A DNA stretch of 64,000 nucleotides. Source: Paenibacillus odorifer. Lineage in GTDB: Bacteria > Bacillota > Bacilli > Paenibacillales > Paenibacillaceae. The translations under genes and the position numbers were made by a program. This document shows, piece after piece, positions 1-8,459 of this stretch. The stretch spans positions 248,001 through 312,000 of the forward strand of contig NZ_CP009428.1 of assembly GCF_000758725.1 (NCBI RefSeq). Reading direction: 5' to 3'. The notes under the pieces are model-generated. The model saw only the letters and a list, made by a program, of their open reading frames with translations. It was not told the DNA's origin and searched no databases. The stretch's first letter is position 1; every line of letters starts with the position of its first letter.

Positions 1-1
1 T

Positions 2-940
2 GGCTTCGAAAAAGATACTCAGGACTGGACAGTAGAGCAGAATAATGCCAGTGCAACCGCGGCAGTGATCTCGACTGATGAGGCTGCTGAAGGAACTCAT
101 TCGTTAAGCTCCTTGTTCTCACTCGATTCAGGTGGAGCTTTTGAGCTCAGCAAAAATGGCAGTTTGGATCTGAGCGCGGTAGATAAATTAAGCGCACAAA
201 TTAAACTGTCGAACGGAACAGCGGATGCACGTTTGTATATTAAGACGGGATCGACCTGGTCTTGGGCTGACAGTGGAGCTGTGAAAGTAGATTCGAGCGG
301 ATTTACTACGGTTTCGCTCAACTTGGCAGGTATTGCTGATCTTAATAGTGTAAAAGCCATAGGTATCAAGCTCGAGGGATTCAGTGGCACGGGAACTTCT
401 ACGCTGTATCTGGATGATGTTCGGACCCTGAAGAATGGTACCGCACCTGAAGCTGTCGTCTATGGCTTCGAGGACAATACACTGCAAGGCTTCAGCATCA
501 ATGTGGATGAAAATAATAAATATAATACAGCACTGGCCCAGAATCTATCGGTGAGCAATGCTGTGTATGCTGAGGGAACTCATTCGATGCAAGCGGACTT
601 AACATTAAATGGAGGGCAGTTCCAGCTGCGTCGTATGGTGGTTACCAATTTAGCGAATGCATCAACAATTACGCTTAAAATCAAGGTTGTACCTATTGAT
701 GCAAGCGATGTTAGCGGTGTAATGGCTCAGCTGTTCACCCAAAGTGGCTCAAGCTGGGGAACATGGACTGCTTCTACGGCTGCACCAGTAGATACCAATG
801 GATTTACTACAATAACATTGGATATCAGCAAGGTAGCGGATCGTAATTTGACCCAAGCGATTGGCGTTCAAGTCATGACCACAGCAACCGATCCGGTGGG
901 TAGTGCTACCGTATATGTGGACGAAATCACGATTAAATAG
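2..940 (+). CDS. C-terminal part of a secreted protein with two carbohydrate-binding-like modules (5' end outside window)
   Basis: The reading frame is open from base 2, so the gene begins before the window; a GTG at 65 is internal and has no ribosome binding site. The visible 312 residues form two related units of about 150 residues. Each opens with a YGFE/GFEK-type phrase, then EGTHS, a stretch of beta-strand-like sequence, a GFTT(V/I)(S/T)L segment and a closing (L/V)Y(L/V)D(D/E)(V/I). This layout is typical of jelly-roll carbohydrate-binding modules at the C-termini of Paenibacillus mannanases and other glycoside hydrolases (CBM27-like). No catalytic domain is visible, so the enzyme class cannot be stated. 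No sorting motif or S-layer domain follows. Assignment to a binding-module fold is inferred from pattern, not alignment. Confidence 0.7.
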   Translation, partial: GFEKDTQDWTVEQNNASATAAVISTDEAAEGTHSLSSLFSLDSGGAFELSKNGSLDLSAVDKLSAQIKLSNGTADARLYIKTGSTWSWADSGAVKVDSSGFTTVSLNLAGIADLNSVKAIGIKLEGFSGTGTSTLYLDDVRTLKNGTAPEAVVYGFEDNTLQGFSINVDENNKYNTALAQNLSVSNAVYAEGTHSMQADLTLNGGQFQLRRMVVTNLANASTITLKIKVVPIDASDVSGVMAQLFTQSGSSWGTWTASTAAPVDTNGFTTITLDISKVADRNLTQAIGVQVMTTATDPVGSATVYVDEITIK

Positions 941-947
941 AAAGTAG

Positions 948-996
948 TAAAGCCGGAAGCGAACATTTTACGATGTTCACTTCCGGCTTATTTATT
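948..996 (+). terminator. Rho-independent terminator, probably bidirectional
   Basis: A 17-bp stem with one G-U mismatch (arms 950-966 and 973-989, loop TTTACG) is followed by TTATTTATTT. It lies 9 bases after the stop of the binding-module gene and faces the convergent SDR gene. Confidence 0.85.
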
Positions 997-1043
997 TAGC
1001 ATCAAATTTATTCATTTTAAGGTCTACGAGAATCTGCTTGAAA

Positions 1044-1799
1044 TTAACGAAGCTTAATAGATCCGCCATCTACCATGATAGTCTGGCCCGTAATATAATC
1101 GGAATCTTCACTCGCTAGGAATACCGCAACACGCCCGATATCACTTTCCAGTTCACCCAATCTTCTCAAAGGAATTTTTGAAATCATGTTTTGGTAATAC
1201 TCAGGGTTTGCTTCTGCCCATTCAATCATACCAGGGGAATTAGCAATTGGAGCAATGATGTTTACGTTGATTCCAAATGGACCAAATTCATTAGCGGCTA
1301 CCCGGGTAATTCCACGGATGGCTTCTTTTGCAGCAGCATATGTTCCTTGATTGGTGTCACCGTTGAGACCGGCGCCCGATGCAAAGTTAATAATTTTACC
1401 TTGAGTTTCTTTTAAATAGGGTAGTGCTGCTTGCATGAAATAGAAGGTTGGATAGAAGCCTGTATCAAAAGATAAATCGAAATCAGCCTGTGTAGTTTCT
1501 TCGATAGATTTCATTCTGGATGCGTGGGCATTGTTTACTAAAATATCTATTTTTCCGAATTTATCAGCTACTTGTTTAACAAGGTGAGCTATTTTATCGT
1601 GTTCCTTGAGGTTCGCTTGAATAAAGATAGATTCAGGTTGATATTCTTGTAATTCTTTAATTGTTTCTTTGCCGGTTTCTTCATTGAGGTCAATAATAGC
1701 TACCTTAGCGCCTTCTTTAACAAAAGCCAGGGCCATCCCTTTACCAATGCCGCCTGCTCCACCAGTAATAATAGCTACTTTTCCTGCAAGTCTGCTCAT
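1044..1799 (-). CDS. SDR-family NAD(P)-dependent oxidoreductase
   Basis: This 251-residue classical short-chain dehydrogenase/reductase is close in layout to glucose 1-dehydrogenases and 3-oxoacyl-ACP reductases. The cofactor motif TGGAGGIG is at residues 12-19. NNAH at 89-92 replaces the usual NNAG. The catalytic Ser141, Tyr154 and Lys158 (YAAAK) are all present, and the family's VDGG near the C-terminus is at about 244-247. A good AAAGGAG site precedes the ATG. Asp37 at the end of the second strand suggests NAD preference, by family rule. The substrate cannot be read from sequence. It is a single-gene unit convergent with the binding-module gene. Confidence 0.88.
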   Translation of the reverse strand: MSRLAGKVAIITGGAGGIGKGMALAFVKEGAKVAIIDLNEETGKETIKELQEYQPESIFIQANLKEHDKIAHLVKQVADKFGKIDILVNNAHASRMKSIEETTQADFDLSFDTGFYPTFYFMQAALPYLKETQGKIINFASGAGLNGDTNQGTYAAAKEAIRGITRVAANEFGPFGINVNIIAPIANSPGMIEWAEANPEYYQNMISKIPLRRLGELESDIGRVAVFLASEDSDYITGQTIMVDGGSIKLR

Positions 1800-2024
1800 G
1801 TTGTGATCTCCTTTTTGTGAAAAAATGTAGTATCTAACTCTTATTCGAGGTAAGGTGTAATTGTTACTTCGACTATATATTACCCAAAATAGTAGCTATA
1901 TTTACCATGAAGTAGAAACGGCATCATTTCCCAAGATGAATATAGAGGGGGATGATGAATGTTTCAGCAGCTGATGAGGCCTATTCCGGCTCTTATGTAG
2001 ATGTTGAGCGATTGAATTAAGCGG

Positions 2025-2073
2025 CGCACCAAGTGATGAGCAATTGATGATTCATGTGTCGCACCAAGTGATG
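2025..2073. repeat. Pair of 14-bp direct repeats
   Basis: CGCACCAAGTGATG occurs at 2025-2038 and 2060-2073, 35 bp apart, in the non-coding stretch 1800-2605. A shorter CAAGTGATGC follows. I see no gene here: the only nearby reading frame, about 22 codons from 1953, has nothing to support it. Confidence 0.6.
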
Positions 2074-2106
2074 CTGCAAGTGATGCAATAAGTGAAATAT
2101 TTATAG

Positions 2107-2299
2107 AGTAATTAGGGAATTTCTCCCTGAAATTCAGAGATTTCTGTTCATCAGACTTATAATTAGGGAAAACTTACCTGATTTTCGGCCGATTTAGTAA
2201 CTAATTAAGAAATCCCCCTAATTATTAGGGAGGAATTCCCTGATTTCGTTCATTTAGAGCGAATACCGGCTATTTTCAGGGAGTTTTTCCCTAATTAGT
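2107..2299. repeat. Array of four 51-bp units with an AGGGA-N5-TCCCT hairpin core (locus 1)
   Basis: Cores start at 2114, 2165, 2227 and 2278. The steps are 51, 62 (51 plus 11) and 51 bp. Three cores read AGGGA-N5-TCCCT and the second (2165) is degenerate. Flanking T/A bases extend the stem. Between cores the sequence is partly conserved, with GATTT and TTTAG-type phrases. The same core at the same spacing recurs at 39547-39775. No reading frame in it looks like a gene. Confidence 0.85.
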
Positions 2300-2342
2300 T
2301 TAAACCCTACCGCAAGCCGTACGAAAATCACACCTAGCAAGT

Positions 2343-2525
2343 CGCCCACCGGCCACTGCCTACGCCCACCGGCCACTGCCTACGCCCACCGGCCACTGCC
2401 TACGCCCACCGGCCACTGCCTACGCCCACCGCCTACACCCACCGCCTACACCCACGCCTACGCCCACCGCCTACGCTCACCGCCGCTCACCGCCCCACCG
2501 CCTATCGCCCACCGCCCAACCGCCC
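2343..2525. repeat. Four perfect 20-bp tandem repeats passing into a C-rich degenerate tract
   Basis: CGCCCACCGGCCACTGCCTA is repeated exactly at 2343-2362, 2363-2382, 2383-2402 and 2403-2422. Shorter CGCCCACCGCCTA-like units continue to about 2525. The plus strand is C-rich and the minus strand correspondingly G-rich. It begins about 50 bp after the last core of the 51-bp array. Perfect tandem copies suggest a length-variable locus. Confidence 0.9.
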
Positions 2526-2605
2526 AACCCAATATCATAGAACACTACGCGTGGTGTCATATGGCACAGTAAAATCCATTACTTTTCTTTTCAATTCCAT
2601 TCCAT

Positions 2606-2658
2606 AAAAAAGAAGCTGCCCCCAAGTAGAGTTCACTACTTTTGAGACAGCCTCTTAC
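2606..2658 (-). terminator. Terminator of the two-component operon
   Basis: On the minus strand, just after the kinase stop, an imperfect 18-19-bp stem (GAGGCTGTCTCAAAAGTAG-type arm, loop TGAACT) ends in TTTTTT. Confidence 0.85.
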
Positions 2659-2664
2659 GAATAA

Positions 2665-4017
2665 TTATAAAGGAAACCCCATCGAGATTACCGCACCGCC
2701 ATTTCTTCGGTTGCCTGCGCTGATCTGACCTCCACAACGCTCGATGATTGCGCGGGAAATAGCCAGTCCAAGTCCGGATTCTCCGTCTTTTCCTTTTACA
2801 AACCGATGGAAGAGATAGGGGAGCAGATCGTCCGAAATTCCAGGACCATCGTCACTTACGGATAACAGGGACCGGCCCTCCTTGACCGAAACATGGATAT
2901 AGATATGTTGGTTAGCGTAACGTGTGGCATTCGATACTACATTAAGAAGCGCCTGTAGCAGCTTATCCCTATCCGCGCGGATCGTAAGAGAATCTTGATG
3001 ATCGTGGGAGATATGGAGGGTTAATTCTTTTTTCATCAATAGAGGGTTCATTCTTTCGATGGTTTCTGTCAGTAGATCTTTTAAACAAATTTCCGTAGGC
3101 TTGAATATATCTTCCTCGCTGTCCAGCTTCGCAAGTAAAGTCATTTCGGACACGAGCTTCTTCAAGCGGCTGCTTTCGCTCATGATAATGTCTAGCCCTT
3201 TTACTACATTCTCACCTTCAAAAACACCATCCTTAATCCCTTCAGCGTAGCCGGAAATGGACATTAAGGGGGTTTTTAATTCATGAGACGCATTCTGGAA
3301 AAATTGTTTCTGCACATGGTTGAAACGATTTAATTCATCTGCCATGTCATATACCGATTGAGCGACGGATCCAAGCTCTCCACCAGCTTTAATTAATTTA
3401 ACATCTGAGAAGCGGCGTTCTTTGACTTTGCGGAGTTCTTGTTGCAGCCTCATTAGAGGTTGAATCAGCTTCTTGGTGATAAATAGGCCAAATAGGAACA
3501 TAAATGCTCCCGCTGCACTGAAAACGATCAGCAGTCTTCTGAGCAAAGCTTGTTCAATAGCAGTGACTGTGCTCATAGGGGTTAGTAGAGTTAGCGTGCC
3601 TATAGGTGTAGCCTTCACTTCAGTAATATACCGTGTATCTGTTCCATTCCAAATGTTCTGGAGCTCAGTGGCTTGGCCTGTGACACTCTTGGCATCGTAG
3701 TTTATTGCAATTGAACTCATCTCTGATGATGTGGACAAGACTTTTCCTGTCTCATCGCTAAGAATGGCTTCGACGCCTGGAGTGCTTAGAGAAGGTATGG
3801 TCACGGGCAGAGCTTCCAGCTGAGTGCCAATCTCCCCGATGTATTTACTTTCTTCAGTCAATGTAGCTGACATCGCCGCACCAATGGTTCTTAAATCCTC
3901 TTTTTGTGTTCCGACAAAATGGTTGAGCAGTACAAAATGGATCACGACAGCAGTAATAGATAGTAGCAATACCAATGCAATACTAAAGGCTAAATTAATC
4001 TGATGTGCTAGTTTCAT
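2665..4017 (-). CDS. Two-component sensor histidine kinase (HisKA/HATPase, HAMP)
   Basis: This membrane sensor kinase pairs with the OmpR regulator encoded just upstream. The frame stays open to an ATG at 4035, but the Shine-Dalgarno GGGGTGAG lies inside that extension and sits correctly before the ATG at 4017, so I use 4017 (450 residues). Numbered on the longer form: transmembrane helix about 14-36, extracytoplasmic sensor about 37-160, second helix about 167-187, then HAMP. The phospho-accepting His251 is in HELKTPL, the N box around 365-372, G1 is DDGPGI at 405-410 and G2 is GESGLGLAI at about 428-436. All motifs are intact. The start overlaps the regulator stop by 23 bp, implying translational coupling. 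The signal is unknown; the adjacent exported-protein gene is a possible target. Confidence 0.93.
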   Translation of the reverse strand: MKLAHQINLAFSIALVLLLSITAVVIHFVLLNHFVGTQKEDLRTIGAAMSATLTEESKYIGEIGTQLEALPVTIPSLSTPGVEAILSDETGKVLSTSSEMSSIAINYDAKSVTGQATELQNIWNGTDTRYITEVKATPIGTLTLLTPMSTVTAIEQALLRRLLIVFSAAGAFMFLFGLFITKKLIQPLMRLQQELRKVKERRFSDVKLIKAGGELGSVAQSVYDMADELNRFNHVQKQFFQNASHELKTPLMSISGYAEGIKDGVFEGENVVKGLDIIMSESSRLKKLVSEMTLLAKLDSEEDIFKPTEICLKDLLTETIERMNPLLMKKELTLHISHDHQDSLTIRADRDKLLQALLNVVSNATRYANQHIYIHVSVKEGRSLLSVSDDGPGISDDLLPYLFHRFVKGKDGESGLGLAISRAIIERCGGQISAGNRRNGGAVISMGFPL

Positions 4018-4732
4018 TCGTATGCTCACCCCCATCTGTTCTCATGCGGTATCCGTGCCCCCATACTGCCTCAATGGGCAAATGCTCCAGTTTTTTGCGC
4101 ATCCGTTTAATTAGATGATCCACGGCGCGATCACTTCCAAAATAATCGTCTCCCCACACATAGCTCAGCAGCTCATCTCTTGTAAATGCCCGGTTAGGGG
4201 CATCCGCGAATACTTTTAGCATGGTGAATTCCTTGCTGGTCAAGTCCACCTCTTCACCACACCAGAATACACGTCTTTCTTCCGGCAATAGTAGAAGCTG
4301 GTCGATTTCAAGACGGGTGGAAGTGGCCTGACTGTGCAACTTTTCGGCCTGATTACTCAGTTTGTACCAGCGTTGAAGCTGCCGTTTGATCCGGGCGACT
4401 AACTCACGAGGACTGAACGGCTTGACTAGATAATCGTCACTGCCAAGCTCCAATCCTAATATTTTATCCACTTCATTATCTCTTGCGGAGATCATAATAA
4501 TCGGTACTTCGGCTTCGTTACGAATCCTTTTACAGAACTCATAACCATCCATGCCGGGGAGCATAACATCAAGTACCCACATATCCGGGGGGCTTGTCTG
4601 CCACAAGGTCCATGCTTCCTCAGCGCTGCCAAGGCCGATGGTGTGGTAATTTTCTTTTTGTAAATAAGCTTCAACAAGATTGCGTATATGTTCATCATCG
4701 TCGACTACGGCAATGAGGTATGGATTATTCAT
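3995..4732 (-). CDS. OmpR/PhoB-family response regulator
   Basis: This 245-residue transcription regulator has an N-terminal receiver domain and a C-terminal winged helix. The acidic pocket is D11-D13, the phosphorylated aspartate is Asp55 (VLDVMLPG) and the conserved lysine is Lys104 (YLVKPF). The winged helix covers about 140-235, with the usual LTSKEF and RAVDHLIKRMRKKL phrases. GGAGGT lies 8 bases before the ATG. It is the first gene of the operon with the kinase and is divergent from the small exported-protein gene at 4893. Confidence 0.95.
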   Translation of the reverse strand: MNNPYLIAVVDDDEHIRNLVEAYLQKENYHTIGLGSAEEAWTLWQTSPPDMWVLDVMLPGMDGYEFCKRIRNEAEVPIIMISARDNEVDKILGLELGSDDYLVKPFSPRELVARIKRQLQRWYKLSNQAEKLHSQATSTRLEIDQLLLLPEERRVFWCGEEVDLTSKEFTMLKVFADAPNRAFTRDELLSYVWGDDYFGSDRAVDHLIKRMRKKLEHLPIEAVWGHGYRMRTDGGEHTNETSTSD

Positions 4733-4892
4733 TTCGGGTTACCTCCAAATTATTCTCCTACAAGTATATCAATCCAGAGGTGGGTAGGGGCGGCTGCCAT
4801 CGTTTTTCCACAAATTAACCAATGTTCTGCCACACCCATTTTGTAAGCTTGGTCTTGTAAGATCATTCGAATCGACGAGGAGTGTTGTATTT

Positions 4893-5540
4893 ATGAATCA
4901 ACAGATGTTATTTAAAAAGTTAGCGCTGTCCACCCTGCTAGTGTCCGCCGTTGCTGCACCGTCTGCAACGAACGCAGCAAGTGGAGCACAAGACGGAAAC
5001 ACGAAAACAACGGCCGCAGCCGTGGTTACTGCTGCCTCTAAAGGAACAATTGCCACTAAAGTAACCACTATTGATTGGGTAGATCCCCTGGAGTTGGCTA
5101 AGACCTACGCACCTAATACCCAAGAAGACTGGAAGAACACCTTGGATCAGTATTATAAGGTTGCTGGATTTAGTGTAACCGCACTTGCCGAGCTTGTGCC
5201 TGCGGAACTGGTGGAGGGAGTTCAATTATCAAAAGAAATACTATCCACCGAAGCTCTACCTGCGGGATATATTGAAGCTGGTCGTAACCTTGAAGTAGTA
5301 CCTGTAGTCGATGATATGCAGGTAGATAGCAATATCACTACTTCAATTAAAGCTGTAGATGCGACTTCAATTGCTATTTCCATTCCAGATCTTAGCGACG
5401 CGGATAAAGCTTTTTTCAAAGCTCAAGATGATCTGAATAGTGCCGTTAAATCCAAAGATGCGACTGTGATCAAGGAAGCTTTAGCTAATCTGTTGGACCA
5501 ATATAAAGAGAAGATCAAGGAGCTTGAAACAGCCAAATAA
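4893..5540 (+). CDS. Small exported protein of unknown function
   Basis: The product has 215 residues. The N-terminus has basic residues, a hydrophobic stretch (about 10-22) and a probable signal peptidase cleavage after an A-x-A-type sequence around 27-30, so it should be secreted. The mature part is Ala/Thr-rich and then acidic and helical, ending in a Lys/Glu-rich helix. I do not recognise a family. It starts 160 bp from the divergent two-component operon, and two TTGTAAG copies spaced 14 bp apart (about 4851-4871) lie upstream of its start. Regulation by that system is an inference from position only. GAGGAG lies about 11 bases before the ATG. Confidence 0.75.
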   Translation: MNQQMLFKKLALSTLLVSAVAAPSATNAASGAQDGNTKTTAAAVVTAASKGTIATKVTTIDWVDPLELAKTYAPNTQEDWKNTLDQYYKVAGFSVTALAELVPAELVEGVQLSKEILSTEALPAGYIEAGRNLEVVPVVDDMQVDSNITTSIKAVDATSIAISIPDLSDADKAFFKAQDDLNSAVKSKDATVIKEALANLLDQYKEKIKELETAK

Positions 5541-5591
5541 CGGTGATTAGCGAGGCTTGATACAGAATAGAGATACTGAAAAGGGTAAAGA

Positions 5592-5620
5592 TAAAAGACA
5601 CCTCGCGGGGTGTCTTTTTT
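5592..5620 (+). terminator. Bidirectional terminator
   Basis: Stem AAAAGACACC / GGTGTCTTTT with a six-base loop and a T-run on the plus strand. It separates the exported-protein gene from the convergent transporter gene. Confidence 0.88.
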
Positions 5621-5636
5621 GTATGCATATCAATCT

Positions 5637-6560
5637 TCACGCTTTGCCTTTGGCCCTTACTTGCTTCCGCCAGTTCACACCGATCACCCCGGCGATGATC
5701 ATCACTGTACCAGTCCAATGGTACCATTCCAGTTGCTCATTCAGCAGAAGTACACCACCGAGAATAGAGACAACTGTTGAAAGACTGCCGAAAATGCTCA
5801 CGCGTGAAGCCTCCATCCGTGATAAAGCATAGTTGGAGAGGAAGGAGGTCACGAGGGAGGAGAGTACGCCGAGATAGAGCATGGAGAATATAAATTTGGG
5901 CTCTTGAAAAGGTGTGAAATACTGATCCAAGGTTCCTGCCGAACCATGCTTAATGATCGCCAGTCCATTAAAAAATATAAATCCGAACAAAGTAATCATA
6001 TAGGTAAGTTCTTTGGGACTCCAGGTACGTGTCAGCTTCCGAGCCGCAACATTATAACCGGCAAGGGATAAAGCTGAGATTAGGATGAGCAAGACGCCCC
6101 AAAGACTAGAAGAAGAGATACTCAAACCTGGAATGGCAAAGATAAGAATAATGCCTGCAACTGAGATTAATGTAGAGATCTTTTGGAAGCTGCTCGTGTT
6201 TTCCTTCAAGAACATCGCCGCCAAAAGGATGGTGAAGATGGGCATTGTTGCCTGAATAATACCCGCTACAGCGGAGGTTGTATACAGAAGTCCATACGCT
6301 TGAAGGGTGAAATACAACGCTGGATACATTAAAGCCAGTGGGATGATCACTGCGGCCTTGGATATTCCAAACTTCACCCGCCCCCACCCTGGAAAAGTAA
6401 ATAAAGAAGCGGCAAGGAAAGATAACGTGAAGCGATGAGCTAGCGTATCAAAAGGATCCGAGACGGTTAGGGCCATTTTTACAAATATAAAGGAAAACCC
6501 GACAATAATAGCATTCAAGACAGCTGCTGCTATCGCTTTTTGAGTAGAAGATGTATTCAT
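5637..6560 (-). CDS. DMT-superfamily (EamA) transporter
   Basis: This 307-residue membrane protein has about ten hydrophobic helices arranged as two EamA repeats, typical of drug/metabolite exporters. The frame extends to an ATG at 6590, but GGAGG sits 9 bases before the ATG at 6560 (MNTSSTQ), so the shorter form is chosen. It is divergent from a MocR-type regulator with two copies of a GTACCGGT operator between them. MocR regulators often control a neighbouring transporter, so this is the likely target. The substrate is unknown; amino acids or vitamin-B6-related compounds would fit the MocR partner. Confidence 0.88.
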   Translation of the reverse strand: MNTSSTQKAIAAAVLNAIIVGFSFIFVKMALTVSDPFDTLAHRFTLSFLAASLFTFPGWGRVKFGISKAAVIIPLALMYPALYFTLQAYGLLYTTSAVAGIIQATMPIFTILLAAMFLKENTSSFQKISTLISVAGIILIFAIPGLSISSSSLWGVLLILISALSLAGYNVAARKLTRTWSPKELTYMITLFGFIFFNGLAIIKHGSAGTLDQYFTPFQEPKFIFSMLYLGVLSSLVTSFLSNYALSRMEASRVSIFGSLSTVVSILGGVLLLNEQLEWYHWTGTVMIIAGVIGVNWRKQVRAKGKA

Positions 6561-6592
6561 TAGTAAAGACCTCCAAAGTGTTGCGCGCATTT

Positions 6593-6605
6593 AGGTACCG
6601 GTCCT
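6593..6605. promoter_or_regulatory. Operator-like site 1 (GTACCGGT core)
   Basis: AGGTACCGGTCCT is a near palindrome with the same GTACCGGT core (6595-6602) as site 2. The cores are exactly 70 bp apart in the same orientation. It lies just upstream of the transporter start. Confidence 0.6.
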
Positions 6606-6662
6606 GTTCTGCTCTTTATTCTAAGGCTAGAGTAGCTGTGCTACAATGTAATTATTATTCAT

Positions 6663-6676
6663 CTGTACCGGTACAG
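6663..6676. promoter_or_regulatory. Operator-like site 2, perfect 14-bp palindrome
   Basis: CTGTACCGGTACAG is a perfect palindrome 26 bp before the regulator start, and is the probable autoregulatory site of the MocR protein. Confidence 0.65.
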
Positions 6677-6702
6677 AATAAGCTTGGAGGAAGGTGAAAG
6701 GG

Positions 6703-8043
6703 ATGTATAAGTATTCGGAGTTAATCAACGCGCTGGAATTGCAAATTGCCGAGGATACGTATCGTGAGGGAGATAAATTACCGTCTATCCGGGAGTTGTC
6801 CTTACGTTATGGATGTAGTAAAAGTACGGTTATTCGCGCGTTGCAGGATCTTCAGGACAAACATTTAATCTATGCCGCCTCAAAAAGTGGTTATTATGTC
6901 ATGAAACGAAGCGGACAGCGAAAAGACGAAGGTGCACATTGGATCGATTTTACGGTGTCTGCACCCGACCCGGATATTTTTCCGTATCTGGATTTCCAAC
7001 ATTGTATTAATAAAGCGATTGATATGTACCGCAATGACTTGTTCATCTATGGAACGCCGCAGGGGCTTCCTTCTCTTATTCGTGAAATGCAGCGCCATCT
7101 GGCTTCTTATCAGGTATTTGCCAATCCGGATCAGATTTTTATTACCTCAGGTGTGCAGCAGGCGCTTGGCGTATTGACCCGAATTCCTTTTCCGAATGGC
7201 AGGCAGCGAGTGCTGATTGAGCAGCCGGGTTACCCGTTGTTTATGGAATATCTGAAGACGTATGGCATTGAGACAGAGGGGATAAAGCGTTCGGATGCTG
7301 GGGTGGACTTGAATGAATTAGAGCGGTTATTTAAGACAGGCCAGTTCAAGTTCTTTTATACCGTCCCGCGATTTCATAATCCGCTTGGCGTCTCCTATAC
7401 CCGTCCCCAGAAGAAGGCGATTGCTCAGCTAGCAGCTAAATACGATGTATACATCGTTGAGGATGACTACATGGCGGACTTGGAGCAGGATGCAAAAGAG
7501 GATCCGATCTACGCTTATGACGATGCTTCCCATGTGATCTATTTGAAAAGCTTTTCCAAAATTATATTTCCGGGCCTGCGTGTCGGTGTCGCTGTACTGC
7601 CAGAGGTCCTGTGTGACTCTTTTAACCGATTCAAAAGACTGATGGATATAGATAGCTCTATGCTGTCTCAGGCTGCCCTGGAGTTGTATCTGAAAAGCGG
7701 AATGTTCGAGCGCCACCGAAAAAAGATGCGTTCCTGCTACGAAAAAAGATCCGCGCTGCTCCATGAATCGATTATGAGAGAGTTAGATACAGCGACAGCA
7801 CAGCATTATTCCTACCATCCAACCGGCCAGCTTGGTGTGCATACGTATCTGAAGCTTAGTGACAGCGTAAAGACAGAACAGATGATCAAACGTCTGCAAA
7901 AAAAGTTCATTCGCATCGAAATGGCGGACAGCGGGTATCTGCCCTCTTTTAATAAAGAGAAGATTCTAAAGCTCAATGTATCCAGTGTAAAAGAGCCGGA
8001 TATTCGCTCTGGCATTGAACAGGTAATGCAAGAAATACGCTGA
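6703..8043 (+). CDS. MocR-type (GntR/aminotransferase fusion) transcription regulator
   Basis: The product has 446 residues from the ATG at 6703; a GTG at 6694 lies only 3 bases from GGAGG and is less likely. Residues about 1-70 form a GntR winged helix (SIRELSLRYGCSKSTVIRAL). The rest is a fold-type-I aminotransferase domain. A Lys in SFSKIIFPGLRVG is the expected PLP-binding lysine, and TSGVQQAL and PRFHNPLG are typical of the family. MocR proteins sense PLP, GABA or amino-acid aldimines and act at paired operators. Two GTACCGGT sites lie in the divergent promoter. It probably controls the EamA transporter. No enzymatic role is implied. Confidence 0.92.
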   Translation: MYKYSELINALELQIAEDTYREGDKLPSIRELSLRYGCSKSTVIRALQDLQDKHLIYAASKSGYYVMKRSGQRKDEGAHWIDFTVSAPDPDIFPYLDFQHCINKAIDMYRNDLFIYGTPQGLPSLIREMQRHLASYQVFANPDQIFITSGVQQALGVLTRIPFPNGRQRVLIEQPGYPLFMEYLKTYGIETEGIKRSDAGVDLNELERLFKTGQFKFFYTVPRFHNPLGVSYTRPQKKAIAQLAAKYDVYIVEDDYMADLEQDAKEDPIYAYDDASHVIYLKSFSKIIFPGLRVGVAVLPEVLCDSFNRFKRLMDIDSSMLSQAALELYLKSGMFERHRKKMRSCYEKRSALLHESIMRELDTATAQHYSYHPTGQLGVHTYLKLSDSVKTEQMIKRLQKKFIRIEMADSGYLPSFNKEKILKLNVSSVKEPDIRSGIEQVMQEIR

Positions 8044-8107
8044 GAGCGCAGCAATAAATGAGTGGATAATAATGGTCGAAATGCTGGGAGTCCATTGGAG
8101 TAGAAAT

Positions 8108-8145
8108 AAAAAAGCGTTCCTCCAGTAACAGGGATCGTTTTTTGG
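8108..8145 (+). terminator. Probable terminator after the MocR gene
   Basis: AAAAAAGCG...CGTTTTTT arms enclose an imperfect TCC/GGG stem with a bulge, 65 bp past the stop and ending in TTTTTT. Weaker than others in the window. Confidence 0.55.
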
Positions 8146-8282
8146 CGTTGTGGGTCGTTGGCAAATCTGGCAGCAGTGAACTGATGGACAGCAGATCTCA
8201 TTATCGGTACAACTCGCAGTAATCTCTGGTTCTTCTATAAATATCCGAACACATTTTCTGTGCAATCTTCGGCCGAGTCATG

Positions 8283-8459
8283 CGGACCCAGATGACGTTA
8301 TTTGCTATTTTTTAGCCTTTGGAGCAGAGTTTCGGACCCCAGCGCCGCTATTCAAGTAGAAAGTGGTCATATTGAGTGGTGTTCACGCTAACAACGGCTA
8401 TGGGGTCCGATAGCACTCTAAAAGTGGGAAAAAGCCGCTTTTAAGGTCAGCTGTGTCCG
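8283..8459. repeat. Palindromic element built from four 50-bp CGGAC units
   Basis: CGGAC starts plus-strand units at 8283 and 8333. The reverse complement GTCCG ends minus-strand units at 8409 and 8459. Spacing is 50 bp on both sides, and both pairs are symmetric about base 8371. The outer units match at about 22 of their first 31 positions and the inner units at about 16 of 21. The whole can fold into one long imperfect hairpin. It occupies the otherwise empty stretch 8146-8608, where I see no gene. Confidence 0.75.

Noticed and set aside
1953-2021. 22-codon frame after GGGGG
   Set aside because: Too short, no homology or neighbours to support it.
2606-2658. Insertion-sequence end (GAGGCTGTCTCAAAAGT-like)
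   Set aside because: It is a hairpin with a T-run placed right after the kinase gene, and no transposase remains are present, so a terminator explains it.
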